Notes: generated by a model not told the origin, from the letters alone. A stretch of DNA of 64,000 bases from Maribacter hydrothermalis (GCF_001913155.1 NZ_CP018760.1:3782001-3846000), one strand, 5' to 3'. Shown: positions 8,006-18,116, counted from the first letter of the stretch. A program made the numbers and translations.

Positions 8006-8052
8006 ATGTAGCGAGAGGGGGGCACGATCCCCCGACCTCCGGGTTATGAATT
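8006..8052 (-). repeat. Attachment repeat: 3' half of a CAT-anticodon tRNA, left/middle island junction
   Basis: A 47-bp sequence identical to 44990-45036. On the minus strand it reads from the anticodon loop (TTCATAACCCGG) through the T arm to the acceptor end CTCGCTACA without encoded CCA. The three C after the loop resemble initiator tRNA-fMet. The sequence before the loop cannot form the 5' strand of the anticodon stem, so this is a displaced tRNA end and not a functional gene. Confidence 0.85.
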
Positions 8053-8496
8053 GTCCAAAACCCCTTATTTTACTACTATTTCAAGACCTTTTATATAAAA
8101 TCGTATTCGGTAGCGTATACGCTGATTAATCAAATTAGTTACTCAAATATAGTAAAATATTTAGCGGTGAAAATGTGATGATTGATTATTTTAAAATTAA
8201 TTGCTGATTAATATTACAATGTTTATGAAAAAATTGAATATCCCTCATAGAATGAACAATTAAATTAATGATATTTTTTTTTATAGATTTTATATTGGTT
8301 TATAATGAACAATTTTGGCTATTTCTCTTCTTGTATTTTATTAATTTTTAAAATAAATTATCACGATAAAATTAGGTGTGATATTGACTTGAAGTGTTAT
8401 TTTTTTTCTTACTACGATTCAATAATAGTATATTAATGTTAACTTTTAATAAATAATTTAATCATCCCTAGAATATTATATAAATTTATACTATTA
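8053..8496. other. Gene-free, AT-rich left end of the middle island
   Basis: About 440 bp with no credible reading frame. It contains the arm-type repeat at 8102-8121 and then very AT-rich sequence leading to the kinase promoter region. I see no other structured element. Confidence 0.6.
8102..8121. repeat. Arm-type repeat, left end of middle island
   Basis: This 20-mer and the one at 44890-44909 share the pattern CGTATWCGKTAKCGTATAYG (16 of 20 positions identical) in the same orientation. They lie 50 and 80 bp inside the two ends of the island. The pattern is absent from the ends of the other islands. A binding site for this island's integrase or excision factor is likely. Confidence 0.5.
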
Positions 8497-8516
8497 TTGC
8501 TTAAACGATAAAGCAA
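8497..8516 (+). promoter_or_regulatory. LacI-family operator O1
   Basis: Imperfect palindrome TTGCTTAAACGATAAAGCAA with the central CG typical of LacI/GalR operators. Together with O2 (54 bp downstream) it precedes the kinase gene. Near-copies precede susC. The LacI-type regulator of this locus (12145-13161) is the likely binder. Confidence 0.7.
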
Positions 8517-8550
8517 TTTGAAATTTCTAAATCGTGTTTTTTTTAACAAT

Positions 8551-8570
8551 TAGCTTAAACGTTTAAACTT
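8551..8570 (+). promoter_or_regulatory. LacI-family operator O2
   Basis: Palindrome TAGCTTAAACGTTTAAACTT ending 6 bp before the GTG start of the kinase gene. It shares GCTTAAACG with O1 and O4. Its position over the start region should block transcription or initiation when bound. Confidence 0.7.
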
Positions 8571-8576
8571 TAAAAT

Positions 8577-10250
8577 GTGAATTCAAATTATACAATAGGT
8601 GTTGATTTTGGTACTGATTCTGTCAGAACTATCTTAGTTGATACATTAACCGGAGATGTTTTATCAGAAGGATGTAGTTATTATAAATTATGGAAAGAAG
8701 GTAAGTACTGTAATCCTAAAGCAAACCAATTCAGACAACATCCTAGTGACCATATAGAAGCTTTAAAAACTTCTTTTAAAGCCTTATTTTCTACAATACC
8801 TAATTCGATTAAATCTAATATCGGGGCATTATCAGTTGCATCAACTGGTTCTACACCAGTTCCTATAAACGAATTTGGGGTTCCACTTGCGTTAACAGAA
8901 CGTTTTAAAGAAAACCCTAATGCAATGTTCATTCTATGGAAAGACCATACAGCTATTAACGAAGCTAATGAAATTAACGAATTGGCACACTCAAAGAAAT
9001 ACTTGGATTATACAACTTATGTGGGTGGTGAGTATTCTTCAGAATGGTTTTGGGCAAAAATACTCCATATATTTCGTAATGACCAGAATGTAAAAAATGC
9101 AACTTTCTCATGGGTAGAACACTGTGATTGGATACCTGCGTTATTAACAGGGAATACTAATCCTTTAAAATTCAAGAGAAGTCGCTGTGCAGCTGGCCAT
9201 AAGGCTATGTGGCATCCAAAATGGAATGGATTGCCGTCAGAAGAATTCTTATCCGAACTTGACCCTTTATTGTCAGGCATTCGAGATAGAATGTATACTG
9301 ACACCTATACTTCTGATAAAAGTGCTGGTATTATTTCGAAAGAGTGGGCTATTACCTTAGGCTTAAGGGAAGGTGTTTTAGTTGGTGTTGGAACTTTAGA
9401 TGCTCATATGGGCGCAATTGGAGGAGAAATTAAACCTAACTATTTAGTTAAAGTAATAGGTACATCTACCTGTGACATGCTCGTCATTCCAAAGGAAGAA
9501 ATAAAAGATAACGTAATAAGTGGCATTTGTGGTCAAGTAGATGGCTCTATAATACCCAATATGATTGGTCTTGAAGCGGGTCAATCGGCATTTGGAGATA
9601 TATACGCTTGGTTCAATAGGTTCTTAATGTGGCCACTTGATAATTTTATTAAAAATATTGATGCTTCTGAAAATAAATCAAAAGAATTAATTTCAAAGGA
9701 GATTAAAGAACATATGTTGTTTGAACTTAGTGTAGCAGCAAAAGAATTACCTATTATAGAGGCAGATATTGTAGCTATAGATTGGTTAAATGGAAGAAGA
9801 ACACCAAATTCTAATCAAGGTTTAAAAGGGGGGGTTATTGGTTTAACATTGAGTACTGACGCTCCAAAATTATATAAAGCGTTGGTTGAAGCTACCTGTT
9901 TTGGTTCTAAAAAAATTATAGATCGGTTTTTAGAAGAAGGTGTTACAATATCCGGAATTATTGCTGTTGGTGGGGTTGCTCAAAAATCAGATTTTGTAAT
10001 GCAAACACTGGCAGATATATTAGATTATCCTATAAGTGTAGTTAAGTCTGAACAAACTTGTGCGCTTGGAGCCGCTATGTCTGCTGCGGTTGTCGCAGGA
10101 ATTTATGGGACCATTCTAGAAGCACAAAAAGCCATGGGCGCTGGATTTGAAAAGGTTTATAAACCTATTCCTCAAAACTCAGAAGTATATAAAAAACTCT
10201 ACGTTAAATATTCGCAGTTTGGTGAATTTATGGATAATAAAATGAATTAA
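8577..10250 (+). CDS. FGGY-family sugar kinase, ribulokinase type
   Basis: A 557-aa cytoplasmic carbohydrate kinase. The N-terminal GVDFGTDSVRTILVDTLTG is the first phosphate-binding loop. GVGTLDAHMGAIGGEI and VIGTSTCDML are the ATPase-domain motifs, and GIIAVGGVAQKSDFVMQ is the C-terminal FGGY signature. The overall pattern (HPKWNGLPSEEFL) matches AraB-type ribulokinases, so ribulose is the expected substrate and ribulose 5-phosphate the product. L-fuculose is a second possibility because an isomerase of the FucI family follows 17 bp downstream. The start is GTG; the ATG two bases earlier is out of frame. Controlled by operators O1 and O2. Confidence 0.8.
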   Translation: MNSNYTIGVDFGTDSVRTILVDTLTGDVLSEGCSYYKLWKEGKYCNPKANQFRQHPSDHIEALKTSFKALFSTIPNSIKSNIGALSVASTGSTPVPINEFGVPLALTERFKENPNAMFILWKDHTAINEANEINELAHSKKYLDYTTYVGGEYSSEWFWAKILHIFRNDQNVKNATFSWVEHCDWIPALLTGNTNPLKFKRSRCAAGHKAMWHPKWNGLPSEEFLSELDPLLSGIRDRMYTDTYTSDKSAGIISKEWAITLGLREGVLVGVGTLDAHMGAIGGEIKPNYLVKVIGTSTCDMLVIPKEEIKDNVISGICGQVDGSIIPNMIGLEAGQSAFGDIYAWFNRFLMWPLDNFIKNIDASENKSKELISKEIKEHMLFELSVAAKELPIIEADIVAIDWLNGRRTPNSNQGLKGGVIGLTLSTDAPKLYKALVEATCFGSKKIIDRFLEEGVTISGIIAVGGVAQKSDFVMQTLADILDYPISVVKSEQTCALGAAMSAAVVAGIYGTILEAQKAMGAGFEKVYKPIPQNSEVYKKLYVKYSQFGEFMDNKMN

Positions 10251-10267
10251 AATATAAGATTTAAATT

Positions 10268-12049
10268 ATGGAAATTAAAAATAAATCATTGAGTGAGATG
10301 CCTAAAATTGGAATTAGGCCGGTTATTGATGCTCGTTTAGGTGGAGTGCGTGAGTCTCTCGAGAAAGTCACCATGGATATGGCAAAGAATGTGGCAAAGT
10401 TATTGACTAATACCTTAAAATATTATAATGGAGAATCGGTTGAATGTGTAATTTCAGATACAACTATAGGTAGAGTACCAGAAGCACAGAGTTGCGAAGA
10501 GAAATTTCTAAGAGAAGGTGTAGGTTTATCTATTACAGTAACACCTTGTTGGTGTTATGGTACTGAAACGATAGATATGAACCCAACAAGACCAAAAGCA
10601 ATTTGGGGTTTTAATGGCACTGAAAGACCTGGAGCAGTTTATTTAGCAGCAGCTTTGGCTGGTCATGCCCAAAAAGGTATTCCAGCATTCAGCATTTATG
10701 GTAGAGAGGTTCAAGAAAGCGATGATGAACAAATTCCATCCGATGTAAAAGAAAAATTAATACAATTTGCTAAATCCGGACTCGCCGTTGCAATTTTAAA
10801 TGGAAAATCATATTTGTCGATAGGTGGCGTTTCTATGGGCATTGCAGGGTCAATTGTTGATGAGAGTTTCTTTCAAGAATATCTTGGAATGAGAAACGAA
10901 TATGTTGACATGAGTGAAGTTAATAGAAGATTGGAAAAGGGAATATATGACCATAATGAATTTGAAGAAGCATTAATCTGGACAGAGAAAAATTGTAAGG
11001 AAGGAAAAAATTATAACCCTGAAAATTTAGTCAAATCTCGTGAGCAAATGAATGATGAATGGGAAACTGTAATAAAAATGACTTTGATTTCTAGAGATTT
11101 GATGATAGGTAATCCCAAATTAGTAGCGTTAGGATTTGCAGAGGAAGCTCTAGGGCATAATGCTATTGCAGCTGGATTTCAAGGCCAACGTCAATGGAAT
11201 GATTATATGCCAAATGGTGATTTTTTAGAAGCAATTTTAAACTCATCTTTTGATTGGAACGGAATTAGAAGCCCATATATAATGGCTACAGAAAACGATA
11301 GTTTAAATGGTATCTCTATGTTGATAGGTTATTTATTGACGAATCAGGCACAAATGTTTTCTGATGTAAGAACATTTTGGAGTCCTTCATCTGTAGAACG
11401 AGTTACGGGTCACAAATTAAAAGGTAAAGCTGCCAATGGCATTATTCATTTAATTAATTCAGGCTCTTCAACATTAGATGGTACAGGAGAGCAAACTGAA
11501 AATGGTAAACCAGTTATGAAACCATTTTGGGAGATTAGTGAAAACGAAGCTATTAAATGTTTAAAGGCTACCGATTGGCCACCTGCTATGTATGAATATT
11601 TTGGTGGAGGCGGCTATTCATCTCATTTTGTAACTAAAGGAGAAATGCCAGTTACCATGTGCAGAATTAATTTGGTTAAAGGCTTGGGGCCAGTTATGCA
11701 AATAGCGGAGGGATGGACTGTTGAGATTCCTAAAAAAGCACATGACATTTTGGATCAACGAACTAATCCTACATGGCCAACAACTTGGTTTGTGCCAAAA
11801 CTGAATAATAAAGAAGCATTCAAAGATGTATATAGCGTAATGTCTAATTGGGGTGCCAATCATGGCGCATTTAGTTATGGACATTATGGACATGAGATTA
11901 TTACGCTATGTTCTATGTTAAGAATACCGGTTAACATGCATAACGTAGAAGATGATAGAATATTTAGGCCTAAAGACTGGGCATCTTTCGGTACTGATTT
12001 AGAGGCAGCAGATTATAGAGCGTGTAAAAATTACGGACCGCTTTATTAA
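10268..12049 (+). CDS. fucI: L-fucose isomerase family (L-fucose / D-arabinose isomerase)
   Basis: A 593-aa protein, the length of E. coli FucI (591 aa) and matching it closely throughout, for example [55 protein letters not shown] and the end [12 protein letters not shown]. The metal site residues expected in NSSFDWNG and TENDSLNG are present. The family interconverts L-fucose/L-fuculose and also D-arabinose/D-ribulose. There is no fuculose-phosphate aldolase in the locus and the neighbouring kinase is ribulokinase-like, so D-arabinose is the more economical substrate here. Same operon as the kinase. Confidence 0.9.
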   Translation: MEIKNKSLSEMPKIGIRPVIDARLGGVRESLEKVTMDMAKNVAKLLTNTLKYYNGESVECVISDTTIGRVPEAQSCEEKFLREGVGLSITVTPCWCYGTETIDMNPTRPKAIWGFNGTERPGAVYLAAALAGHAQKGIPAFSIYGREVQESDDEQIPSDVKEKLIQFAKSGLAVAILNGKSYLSIGGVSMGIAGSIVDESFFQEYLGMRNEYVDMSEVNRRLEKGIYDHNEFEEALIWTEKNCKEGKNYNPENLVKSREQMNDEWETVIKMTLISRDLMIGNPKLVALGFAEEALGHNAIAAGFQGQRQWNDYMPNGDFLEAILNSSFDWNGIRSPYIMATENDSLNGISMLIGYLLTNQAQMFSDVRTFWSPSSVERVTGHKLKGKAANGIIHLINSGSSTLDGTGEQTENGKPVMKPFWEISENEAIKCLKATDWPPAMYEYFGGGGYSSHFVTKGEMPVTMCRINLVKGLGPVMQIAEGWTVEIPKKAHDILDQRTNPTWPTTWFVPKLNNKEAFKDVYSVMSNWGANHGAFSYGHYGHEIITLCSMLRIPVNMHNVEDDRIFRPKDWASFGTDLEAADYRACKNYGPLY

Positions 12050-12086
12050 TTTACTCTATACTAATTATTGATGTCATTGAAATTTT

Positions 12087-12116
12087 AATAAAAAATAAAG
12101 TCATTTATTTTTTATT
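12087..12116 (+). terminator. AT-only hairpin after fucI
   Basis: A perfect 13-bp stem AATAAAAAATAAA/TTTATTTTTTATT around a GTCA loop. It lies between fucI and the regulator gene and ends in a T-rich strand. It could act as a weak or bidirectional terminator; it has no G:C pair, so this is uncertain. Confidence 0.45.
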
Positions 12117-12144
12117 ACTTTCATCACTTAATGAGAACATTAAA

Positions 12145-13161
12145 ATGAGTACAAAAGTATCTTTAAAAGACATTGCCAAAATAGTTGGAGTTTCTATTTC
12201 TTTAGTTTCGTATGTTTTAAATGGAAAAGGAAAGGAAAACCGGGTGTCAGAGGAAACCGAGAAAAGAATAAAAGAAGTTGCAAAGAGTTTAAATTATAGG
12301 CCAAATTTAAATGCTAGAAGTTTAAAGACGAATAAGACAAGAACGATAGGAGTTATTTTGGCTGATATTTCAAATCCATTCTTTTCTAATTTGGCACGGG
12401 TAATAGAAGATGAGGCTTTTAATCAAGATTATACTGTCATTTTTGGTTCTTCCGATGAAAAAATGGAAAAGTTTGATAAAGTTCTAGAATTGCTTTTGGA
12501 TCGTCAAGTTGATGGATTGATTATAGCACCTCCGCAGGGTTCAAAGCAAAGTATTTTAAAATTAAAAGAGCAGAAAATTCCATTTGTTTTAATTGATAGA
12601 TATTTTGAAGGATTTGCATATAATTATGTAGTTGCTGATAATTTCAATGCGTCTTCTCTTGCAACAAATTATTTAATTGATAAGGGGCATAAAAAAATTG
12701 CAACAATAGGGTATCAATCAGAATTAGCGCATTATACTGACAGATATGAAGGCTATATTGATGCTTTAAATCGTGCAAATCTCATTCCTTCTGAAGATAT
12801 AATGAAAAGAGTTAATCATTTATATTTAAAACGAGACATGAAAAAATCGATTGATGAATTAGTCAATAGGAGTGAGGTAGATGCCATTTATTTTCAAACG
12901 AATACATTAGCGGAAGAAGGTCTACGACAATTAATTAGCTTAGGTAGAGATATTTTACATAGAATTGATGTTGTTGTTTTTGACCAGAACTCTACCTACC
13001 ATTTCTTAGAAAATTTTGTTCCATATATAAGTCAGCCAATTAAGAAAATGGGCAAAAAAGCTTTAAGAATCCTTATTGAAAATATTAAATACCCAGATTC
13101 TAAATCTGTTCAAATAAAATTAAACACGTATTTAGAATTAGAAAGTGAAAACCAAAATTAA
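12145..13161 (+). CDS. LacI/GalR-family transcriptional regulator
   Basis: A 338-aa regulator. The helix-turn-helix is SLKDIAKIVGVSISLVSYVL, followed by the hinge helix YRPNLNARSLKTNKT, which inserts at a central CpG. The periplasmic-binding-like effector domain (TIGVILADISNPFF, DGLIIAPPQGS, KGHKKIATIGY) fills the rest. Four palindromes with core GCTTAAACG-type sequence lie before the kinase gene and before susC, so it most likely represses both units until a pathway sugar binds. It lies between the two units it would control. Confidence 0.9.
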   Translation: MSTKVSLKDIAKIVGVSISLVSYVLNGKGKENRVSEETEKRIKEVAKSLNYRPNLNARSLKTNKTRTIGVILADISNPFFSNLARVIEDEAFNQDYTVIFGSSDEKMEKFDKVLELLLDRQVDGLIIAPPQGSKQSILKLKEQKIPFVLIDRYFEGFAYNYVVADNFNASSLATNYLIDKGHKKIATIGYQSELAHYTDRYEGYIDALNRANLIPSEDIMKRVNHLYLKRDMKKSIDELVNRSEVDAIYFQTNTLAEEGLRQLISLGRDILHRIDVVVFDQNSTYHFLENFVPYISQPIKKMGKKALRILIENIKYPDSKSVQIKLNTYLELESENQN

Positions 13162-13270
13162 GATATATAACGGCTTAACTAATGTATTAAGTAAAATACT
13201 GTTATAAATATTGTTAATTACTCAAAAAAAGGCATAATTATTTTTGTATATAGTATTATTTTATTATTAT

Positions 13271-13288
13271 TGCTTAATCGTTAAAGCA
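13271..13288 (+). promoter_or_regulatory. LacI-family operator O3
   Basis: Palindrome TGCTTAATCGTTAAAGCA, preceded by the same TTATTAT context as O1. It lies 143 bp before the susC frame and about 100 bp before O4, a spacing that would permit looping between the two. Confidence 0.65.
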
Positions 13289-13370
13289 TTTTTTAATTTA
13301 TATGAAAAGTAAAATTTATCTTGATAAAATTAATAGGTAGAAACTTTTTCTGTTTTTTTATTTTTTTAAT

Positions 13371-13388
13371 AGCTTAAACGATTAAGCT
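13371..13388 (+). promoter_or_regulatory. LacI-family operator O4
   Basis: Near-perfect palindrome AGCTTAAACGATTAAGCT in the susC promoter region, 42 bp before the susC start. It is the best match to the consensus of the four sites. Confidence 0.7.
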
Positions 13389-13430
13389 TTATATTTTAAC
13401 CTATAGTATTAATCAACTAAATTAATCGAC

Positions 13431-16400
13431 ATGTATGAAAATTATCAAAAATCTCGATCTGAAAAAAAACTGTTCAGTATGAGGCATTGTCTAATAATGT
13501 TTTGTTTTATGACTAGCATTTGTGTTTCCGCACAAGTTACAATCTCAGGAAAGGTAGACAGTAGTGATAGCCCGGTAGGTTTACCAGGTGTAAATGTAAC
13601 TGTTAAGAATGAAAATATTGGAGCTATGACAGATTTCGATGGCAACTATTCTATAGAGGCTTCTTCAAATAATGTTACTCTAGTATTTAGTTACATCGGT
13701 TTTAAAACACAAGAAGTTATTGTTGGCGAGGACCTAACTGTCAACGTTACATTAGTTGAAGATGTTAGTAAATTAGATGAAGTTGTTGTTGTTGGCTATG
13801 GTACACAAAGTAAAAGAAATATTACAGGTGCAATTGCCTCTGTAGATTTGGATAAAGCCAATAAAAATCTACCTAATACCAATGTTTCTCAATCATTAAG
13901 TACAGTTGCAGGGGTTCAGTTTGTAGGAGATGGTAGACCGGGCCAATCTGGTAATATTTTAATAAGGGGTCAAAATTCTTTAAGCGGTGACAATAATCCA
14001 TTAGTGGTTTTAGACGGAATAATTTTTAATGGAAGTTTAAATGATATCAATCCTCAAGATATAGCAACTATAGATATTCTTAAAGATGCGAGCTCTGCTG
14101 CAATTTATGGTTCTCGTGCTGCAAATGGAGTCATATTGGTTACTTCTAAAAAAGGAACTACTTCAAAACCTAAAGTAAGTGTAAATTTATTTAGTGGACT
14201 TTCAGAATCTGGGAATGAAATTAAGCTTCTGAGTCCTGAGCGGTATGTTGAAAGAAGGTTAGATTATAGAAGGGCCACAGGTCAAGAAGCTAATCCAAAT
14301 AATATAGCAGACTATTTAACAACTACAGAAGCTGAAAATTACTTAAATGGCAGAACTACTGATTTATGGGACTTAATAGGTCAACAAGGTTCAATTAATT
14401 CTGTCGATTTAAATATCTCAGGTAGATCTGATAATGTAAACTATTACCTCTCTTCTTCGTTTAGCGATAATAAAGGCTTAGTTTTTAATGATCGTGAAAA
14501 ACGTTCAACATTCAGGGCCAATGTTGATGTTAGATTAGCTGATTGGATTAAGGCAGGAGTTAATACATTGTTTACAAGAAGAGATCTTTCTGGCGAAGAA
14601 GCTTCTATTAGAAACGCATATAGAAGTAGTCCTCTGGGTACATTTTTTAACGAAGATGGTTCTCCAACTCAATTTCCAGTTCCATCAGAACAAGCAGCTA
14701 CAAACCCTCTATGGGAGCCTAGTTTAACTGATAATGAAGATATTTCCAATAATTTATTTAGTAATTTCTACACTGAATTGAATACAAATTTCTTGGGTGG
14801 AGATATTACTTATAGACTTAATTTTTCTCCGAATATTCGATGGAACCACGAATATAATTATATCAAAAAAGATCCTAATGTTGATTTTAATAATACAAGT
14901 GCCGTAAAATTTAATAGAAACGATTACGATTGGTTATTTGAAAATTTTGTCACGTACAAAAAAGATATCGGTGAAGATCACTCTTTTGATGTTACATTAC
15001 TTTACAGTAGAAATCACACCGAGTATGAATCAACCACAGCAGGAGCCGACCAACTTAGTATTGACGGGTTAGGTGTTAATAATTTAGGATTGGGAACGAT
15101 AATCACGAATTCTTCATTTGCTCAAAACACAGAAGGTGTATCATATATGGGGCGTTTAAATTATCAATTCAAGAATAGATATTTATTTACTTTAACAGCT
15201 AGAAGAGATGGTAGTTCAGTTTTCTCATCAAATAATAAATATGCCACTTTCCCTTCTGGAGCATTTGCATGGATTATTTCAGATGAGCCTTTCTTTCAAG
15301 ACAACTCTACTATAAATTTATTAAAACTTAGATTGTCTTATGGGGCAGTTGGTAACCAAGCTATTTTACCATATCAATCATTAAGTCTTTCTGATACTGA
15401 AAGATATGTATTCGGTAATGGAGGTAGTAGTAGCCAAGGTGTTGTAACGTCTTCATTAGGTAATAATAATTTAAAATGGGAAACTACATATACAGCAAAT
15501 GCAGCATTAGATTTTAATATGCTGAATGGGCGTATAGGTGGTACTGTTGAATATTATAATAGTAAAACTGAAGATTTACTAGTTAGAAGAAGTATTCCTG
15601 TTACTGGAGGGTATTCAAGTATTTTAACGAATATTGGAGAAACTAATAATAGGGGAATCGAGATTTTACTGAATACAGTAAATGTAAAAACAGATAAATT
15701 TGAATGGACCAGTAATTTGAACTTTTCATACAATAAAAACAAAATTGTAAGCTTGTTCGATACAGATTTGGATAATGATGGAAGGGAAGACGATAGTATT
15801 GCTAATAGCTGGTTTATTGATAAACCTATAAATTCCTTCTATGATTATGCTTTTGATGGTATATATCAGGTTGGAGATACCGATATTCCAGAAGGTTCTG
15901 AGGCTGGTTTTGTAAGAGTAAAAGATTTAAATGGAGATGGGCAAATAACTCCAGCAGATAGAACCGTAGTGGGTTCTGGAAACAATCCTGAATACAATAT
16001 AGGCCTTCGTAATACTTTTAATTACGGCAATCTATCACTTTCAATTTTTGTGAATTCTTTATTAGGTTGGGAAGCACCTTTTAATTTAATCAACCCATTA
16101 GTACCAGATCGAAGTTTAAGCCAACTTGATGCAGGATGGTGGACTCCTGAAAATCAGTCGAACACTAGAGCTGGTCTAACATATAGCAACCCTTTAAATA
16201 CAAACTGGTATTTAAGTCGTGATTTTTTCAGAATCAGGGATGTAGCTTTAGGTTATGAATTTAATCAGGAAATGATTGATAAGCTAAATATGTCAAGTTT
16301 AAGATTTTCTATTAGCGTTAAAAATTTATATACAATTACTGATTGGTTAGGTTCCGACCCTGAAAATGCTGTTAATTCATACAGTAATCAAGGGGACAGT

Positions 16401-16454
16401 AATATTTTCCCAATGCCAAGAACAGTTTCCCTTGGAATTAATATGGGATTTTAA
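13431..16454 (+). CDS. susC: SusC/RagA-type TonB-dependent outer-membrane transporter
   Basis: A 1007-aa outer-membrane porin for glycan uptake. A signal peptide ends near SICVSAQ; the ATG at 13479 is an alternative start that gives a more usual signal peptide. A CarboxypepD_reg-like domain follows (about residues 35-110, ISGKVDSSDSPVGLPGVNVT), then the SusC signature VVVVGYGTQSKRNITGAIAS, the plug domain (SGNILIRGQNSLSGDNNPL) and a long beta-barrel ending MPRTVSLGINMGF. It precedes susD by 27 bp. The pair forms the outer-membrane import complex of the locus. Operators O3 and O4 lie upstream. Confidence 0.95.
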   Translation: MYENYQKSRSEKKLFSMRHCLIMFCFMTSICVSAQVTISGKVDSSDSPVGLPGVNVTVKNENIGAMTDFDGNYSIEASSNNVTLVFSYIGFKTQEVIVGEDLTVNVTLVEDVSKLDEVVVVGYGTQSKRNITGAIASVDLDKANKNLPNTNVSQSLSTVAGVQFVGDGRPGQSGNILIRGQNSLSGDNNPLVVLDGIIFNGSLNDINPQDIATIDILKDASSAAIYGSRAANGVILVTSKKGTTSKPKVSVNLFSGLSESGNEIKLLSPERYVERRLDYRRATGQEANPNNIADYLTTTEAENYLNGRTTDLWDLIGQQGSINSVDLNISGRSDNVNYYLSSSFSDNKGLVFNDREKRSTFRANVDVRLADWIKAGVNTLFTRRDLSGEEASIRNAYRSSPLGTFFNEDGSPTQFPVPSEQAATNPLWEPSLTDNEDISNNLFSNFYTELNTNFLGGDITYRLNFSPNIRWNHEYNYIKKDPNVDFNNTSAVKFNRNDYDWLFENFVTYKKDIGEDHSFDVTLLYSRNHTEYESTTAGADQLSIDGLGVNNLGLGTIITNSSFAQNTEGVSYMGRLNYQFKNRYLFTLTARRDGSSVFSSNNKYATFPSGAFAWIISDEPFFQDNSTINLLKLRLSYGAVGNQAILPYQSLSLSDTERYVFGNGGSSSQGVVTSSLGNNNLKWETTYTANAALDFNMLNGRIGGTVEYYNSKTEDLLVRRSIPVTGGYSSILTNIGETNNRGIEILLNTVNVKTDKFEWTSNLNFSYNKNKIVSLFDTDLDNDGREDDSIANSWFIDKPINSFYDYAFDGIYQVGDTDIPEGSEAGFVRVKDLNGDGQITPADRTVVGSGNNPEYNIGLRNTFNYGNLSLSIFVNSLLGWEAPFNLINPLVPDRSLSQLDAGWWTPENQSNTRAGLTYSNPLNTNWYLSRDFFRIRDVALGYEFNQEMIDKLNMSSLRFSISVKNLYTITDWLGSDPENAVNSYSNQGDSNIFPMPRTVSLGINMGF

Positions 16455-16481
16455 ATAGTATAGACTTAAAAAAAAGAAATT

Positions 16482-18116
16482 ATGACAACTTATATAAAAA
16501 CTTCAAATTTAAGAATCATATTGGTTCTTGCACTAACAATGTTCATTTCCTGTGATGAGGAAGATCTTTTAAATGAAAAACCACTTTCATCATTAAATGA
16601 TGTTGCCGTGTTAAGCTCTAAAGATGGTTTTGATGCTTACTTAATTGGCTTGGCTTATAATGCCAGAGAAGAGCAATCTCAGGGAGATAATCTTTATTTC
16701 ATTACAAATTTTCCAGGTACTGATGTAGGGGAAGATGCAGGTGCGGAATATTTTACGTATCGTAATTGGGTTTCATACCTTACCCCAGTAACTCCAGAGG
16801 TTGCGGATAATTGGAATTGGGCTTACACTAAAATGATAGCACAGGCTAATACCATAATTACCTATGCCAGCAAACCAGAGCTAGATGACATTTGGCAAAA
16901 TGAAGCAGAAAAGAATGCAGTAATTGCAGAAGCTAAATTTTATAGAGCTTATACTTATAATTTTCTTGCTAATCTTTATGGAGGTGTGCCAATCGTTGAG
17001 AGTATAGAAAGTTCACCAAAATTCGATTATTTTAGGTCTAGTCGAGAAGATGTATATGAATTTGCGAAAAATGATTTGATATTCGCTTCTCAATGGCTTC
17101 CAGAAACAGTAGGGTCCGATAACGAGGGTCGAATTGTAAAAGCTGCTGCAGATCATCTATTGACAGAAGTTTACTTGGGTCTTAATCAATATCAGAATGC
17201 AATTGATAGCGCAACCGATGTTATAGATTCTAGTCTTTATGAATTAATGACTGAACGTTTTGGAGTAAGTGCAGGTGAACCCGGTGATGTATATTCCGAT
17301 CTGTTTGCTACGGGTAACTTTAATAGAAGTTCGGGCAATAGAGAGTCAATTTATGTTTGGCAATTTGAATCCTTCATTGAAGGGGGGGGAGGTTCTTCTG
17401 GAGGCAATGCAACAGTCAGGAATATGGGACCATTTTTAAATAAATTTAAAGATCCAGATGGGGTTACTAACATACCGACCGACGAGACTAATAGAGGAGT
17501 AGGTCGTGTAAGAGGTACCAATTATGCTTTATATGATATTTGGAAAGGAGAACCGAACGATATTAGAAATTCTGAATATAATTTTAGACGTGAATTTTTT
17601 TATAATAATCCTGAATCAGCTTACTTCGGCGAACCGGTATTACCAATAACTGTAGCGGAAGATTCTCTTAGAATTCTATATCCTTACCCTAGAAAAATCG
17701 AAGGAACACCATGGGAAGGAAGAAATAATAATGGACGAACAGAAGAAGATGTCTATGTATATCGACTAGCAGAAACATATTTGTTAAGATCCGAAGCATA
17801 TTTTTTAAATAGTGAAAATCAAAAAGCAGCAGATGATTTAAATGCGATTAGACAAAGAGCCGGAGCAACATTAATTAGTGCAAGTGATGTATCGTTAGAT
17901 TATATCTTAGATGAAAGAGCTCGAGAATTAATGTATGAAGAAAGAAGAAGAAAAACACTGATAAGAATGGGTGTTTTAGTTGAACGAGTAAGAGAGTATG
18001 GCCTTGTAGAAGAATGGAGAAGTACAGTTCAAGATTATCACGGTTTATGGCCTATACCACAAACTGCTATTGACGCAAATTTTGGAGCTGAACTAGCACA
18101 AAATCCTGGTTACTAA
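16482..18116 (+). CDS. susD: SusD/RagB-type glycan-binding lipoprotein
   Basis: A 544-aa surface lipoprotein. The lipobox is FISC near residue 24, then acidic DEEDLLNEKPLSS. The TPR-like SusD fold has AKFYRAYTYNFLANLYGGVPIV, the family hallmark, and the C-terminal VYRLAETYLLRSEAYFLNSE and LDERARELMYEERRR. It forms the lid over SusC and selects the oligosaccharide. No specificity can be read from the sequence. The 125 bp behind it hold no gene. Confidence 0.93.
   Translation: MTTYIKTSNLRIILVLALTMFISCDEEDLLNEKPLSSLNDVAVLSSKDGFDAYLIGLAYNAREEQSQGDNLYFITNFPGTDVGEDAGAEYFTYRNWVSYLTPVTPEVADNWNWAYTKMIAQANTIITYASKPELDDIWQNEAEKNAVIAEAKFYRAYTYNFLANLYGGVPIVESIESSPKFDYFRSSREDVYEFAKNDLIFASQWLPETVGSDNEGRIVKAAADHLLTEVYLGLNQYQNAIDSATDVIDSSLYELMTERFGVSAGEPGDVYSDLFATGNFNRSSGNRESIYVWQFESFIEGGGGSSGGNATVRNMGPFLNKFKDPDGVTNIPTDETNRGVGRVRGTNYALYDIWKGEPNDIRNSEYNFRREFFYNNPESAYFGEPVLPITVAEDSLRILYPYPRKIEGTPWEGRNNNGRTEEDVYVYRLAETYLLRSEAYFLNSENQKAADDLNAIRQRAGATLISASDVSLDYILDERARELMYEERRRKTLIRMGVLVERVREYGLVEEWRSTVQDYHGLWPIPQTAIDANFGAELAQNPGY

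Larger units (their letters stand above)
1..8052 (-). mobile_element. Left island: tRNA-integrated element with integron-like cassette array (cut by window)
   Basis: The right part of an integrated element. From right to left it holds the tRNA-half repeat, an island integrase, an accessory gene, two zinc-finger genes, a 375-aa XerC/D-type recombinase, an attI-like site and four full cassettes. Its right boundary is the 47-bp repeat 8006-8052; the left end is outside the window. Gene order and protein families repeat those of the right island, so this is a second member of the same element type. The module at 4.0-7.9 kb is visibly richer in G+C than its counterpart at 60.7-64 kb, which suggests a different recent donor. 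Confidence 0.75.

Noticed and set aside
8006..8052. A functional tRNA gene
   Set aside because: Only the sequence from the anticodon loop to the acceptor end is present. The bases before the loop cannot pair with the 3' stem, and no D arm or 5' acceptor strand is seen. The same holds at 44990-45036.
10268..12049. Simple L-fucose catabolic operon
   Set aside because: FucI is clear, but there is no fuculose-phosphate aldolase or fucose permease of the FucP type, and the kinase looks like a ribulokinase. It is kept as an alternative only.
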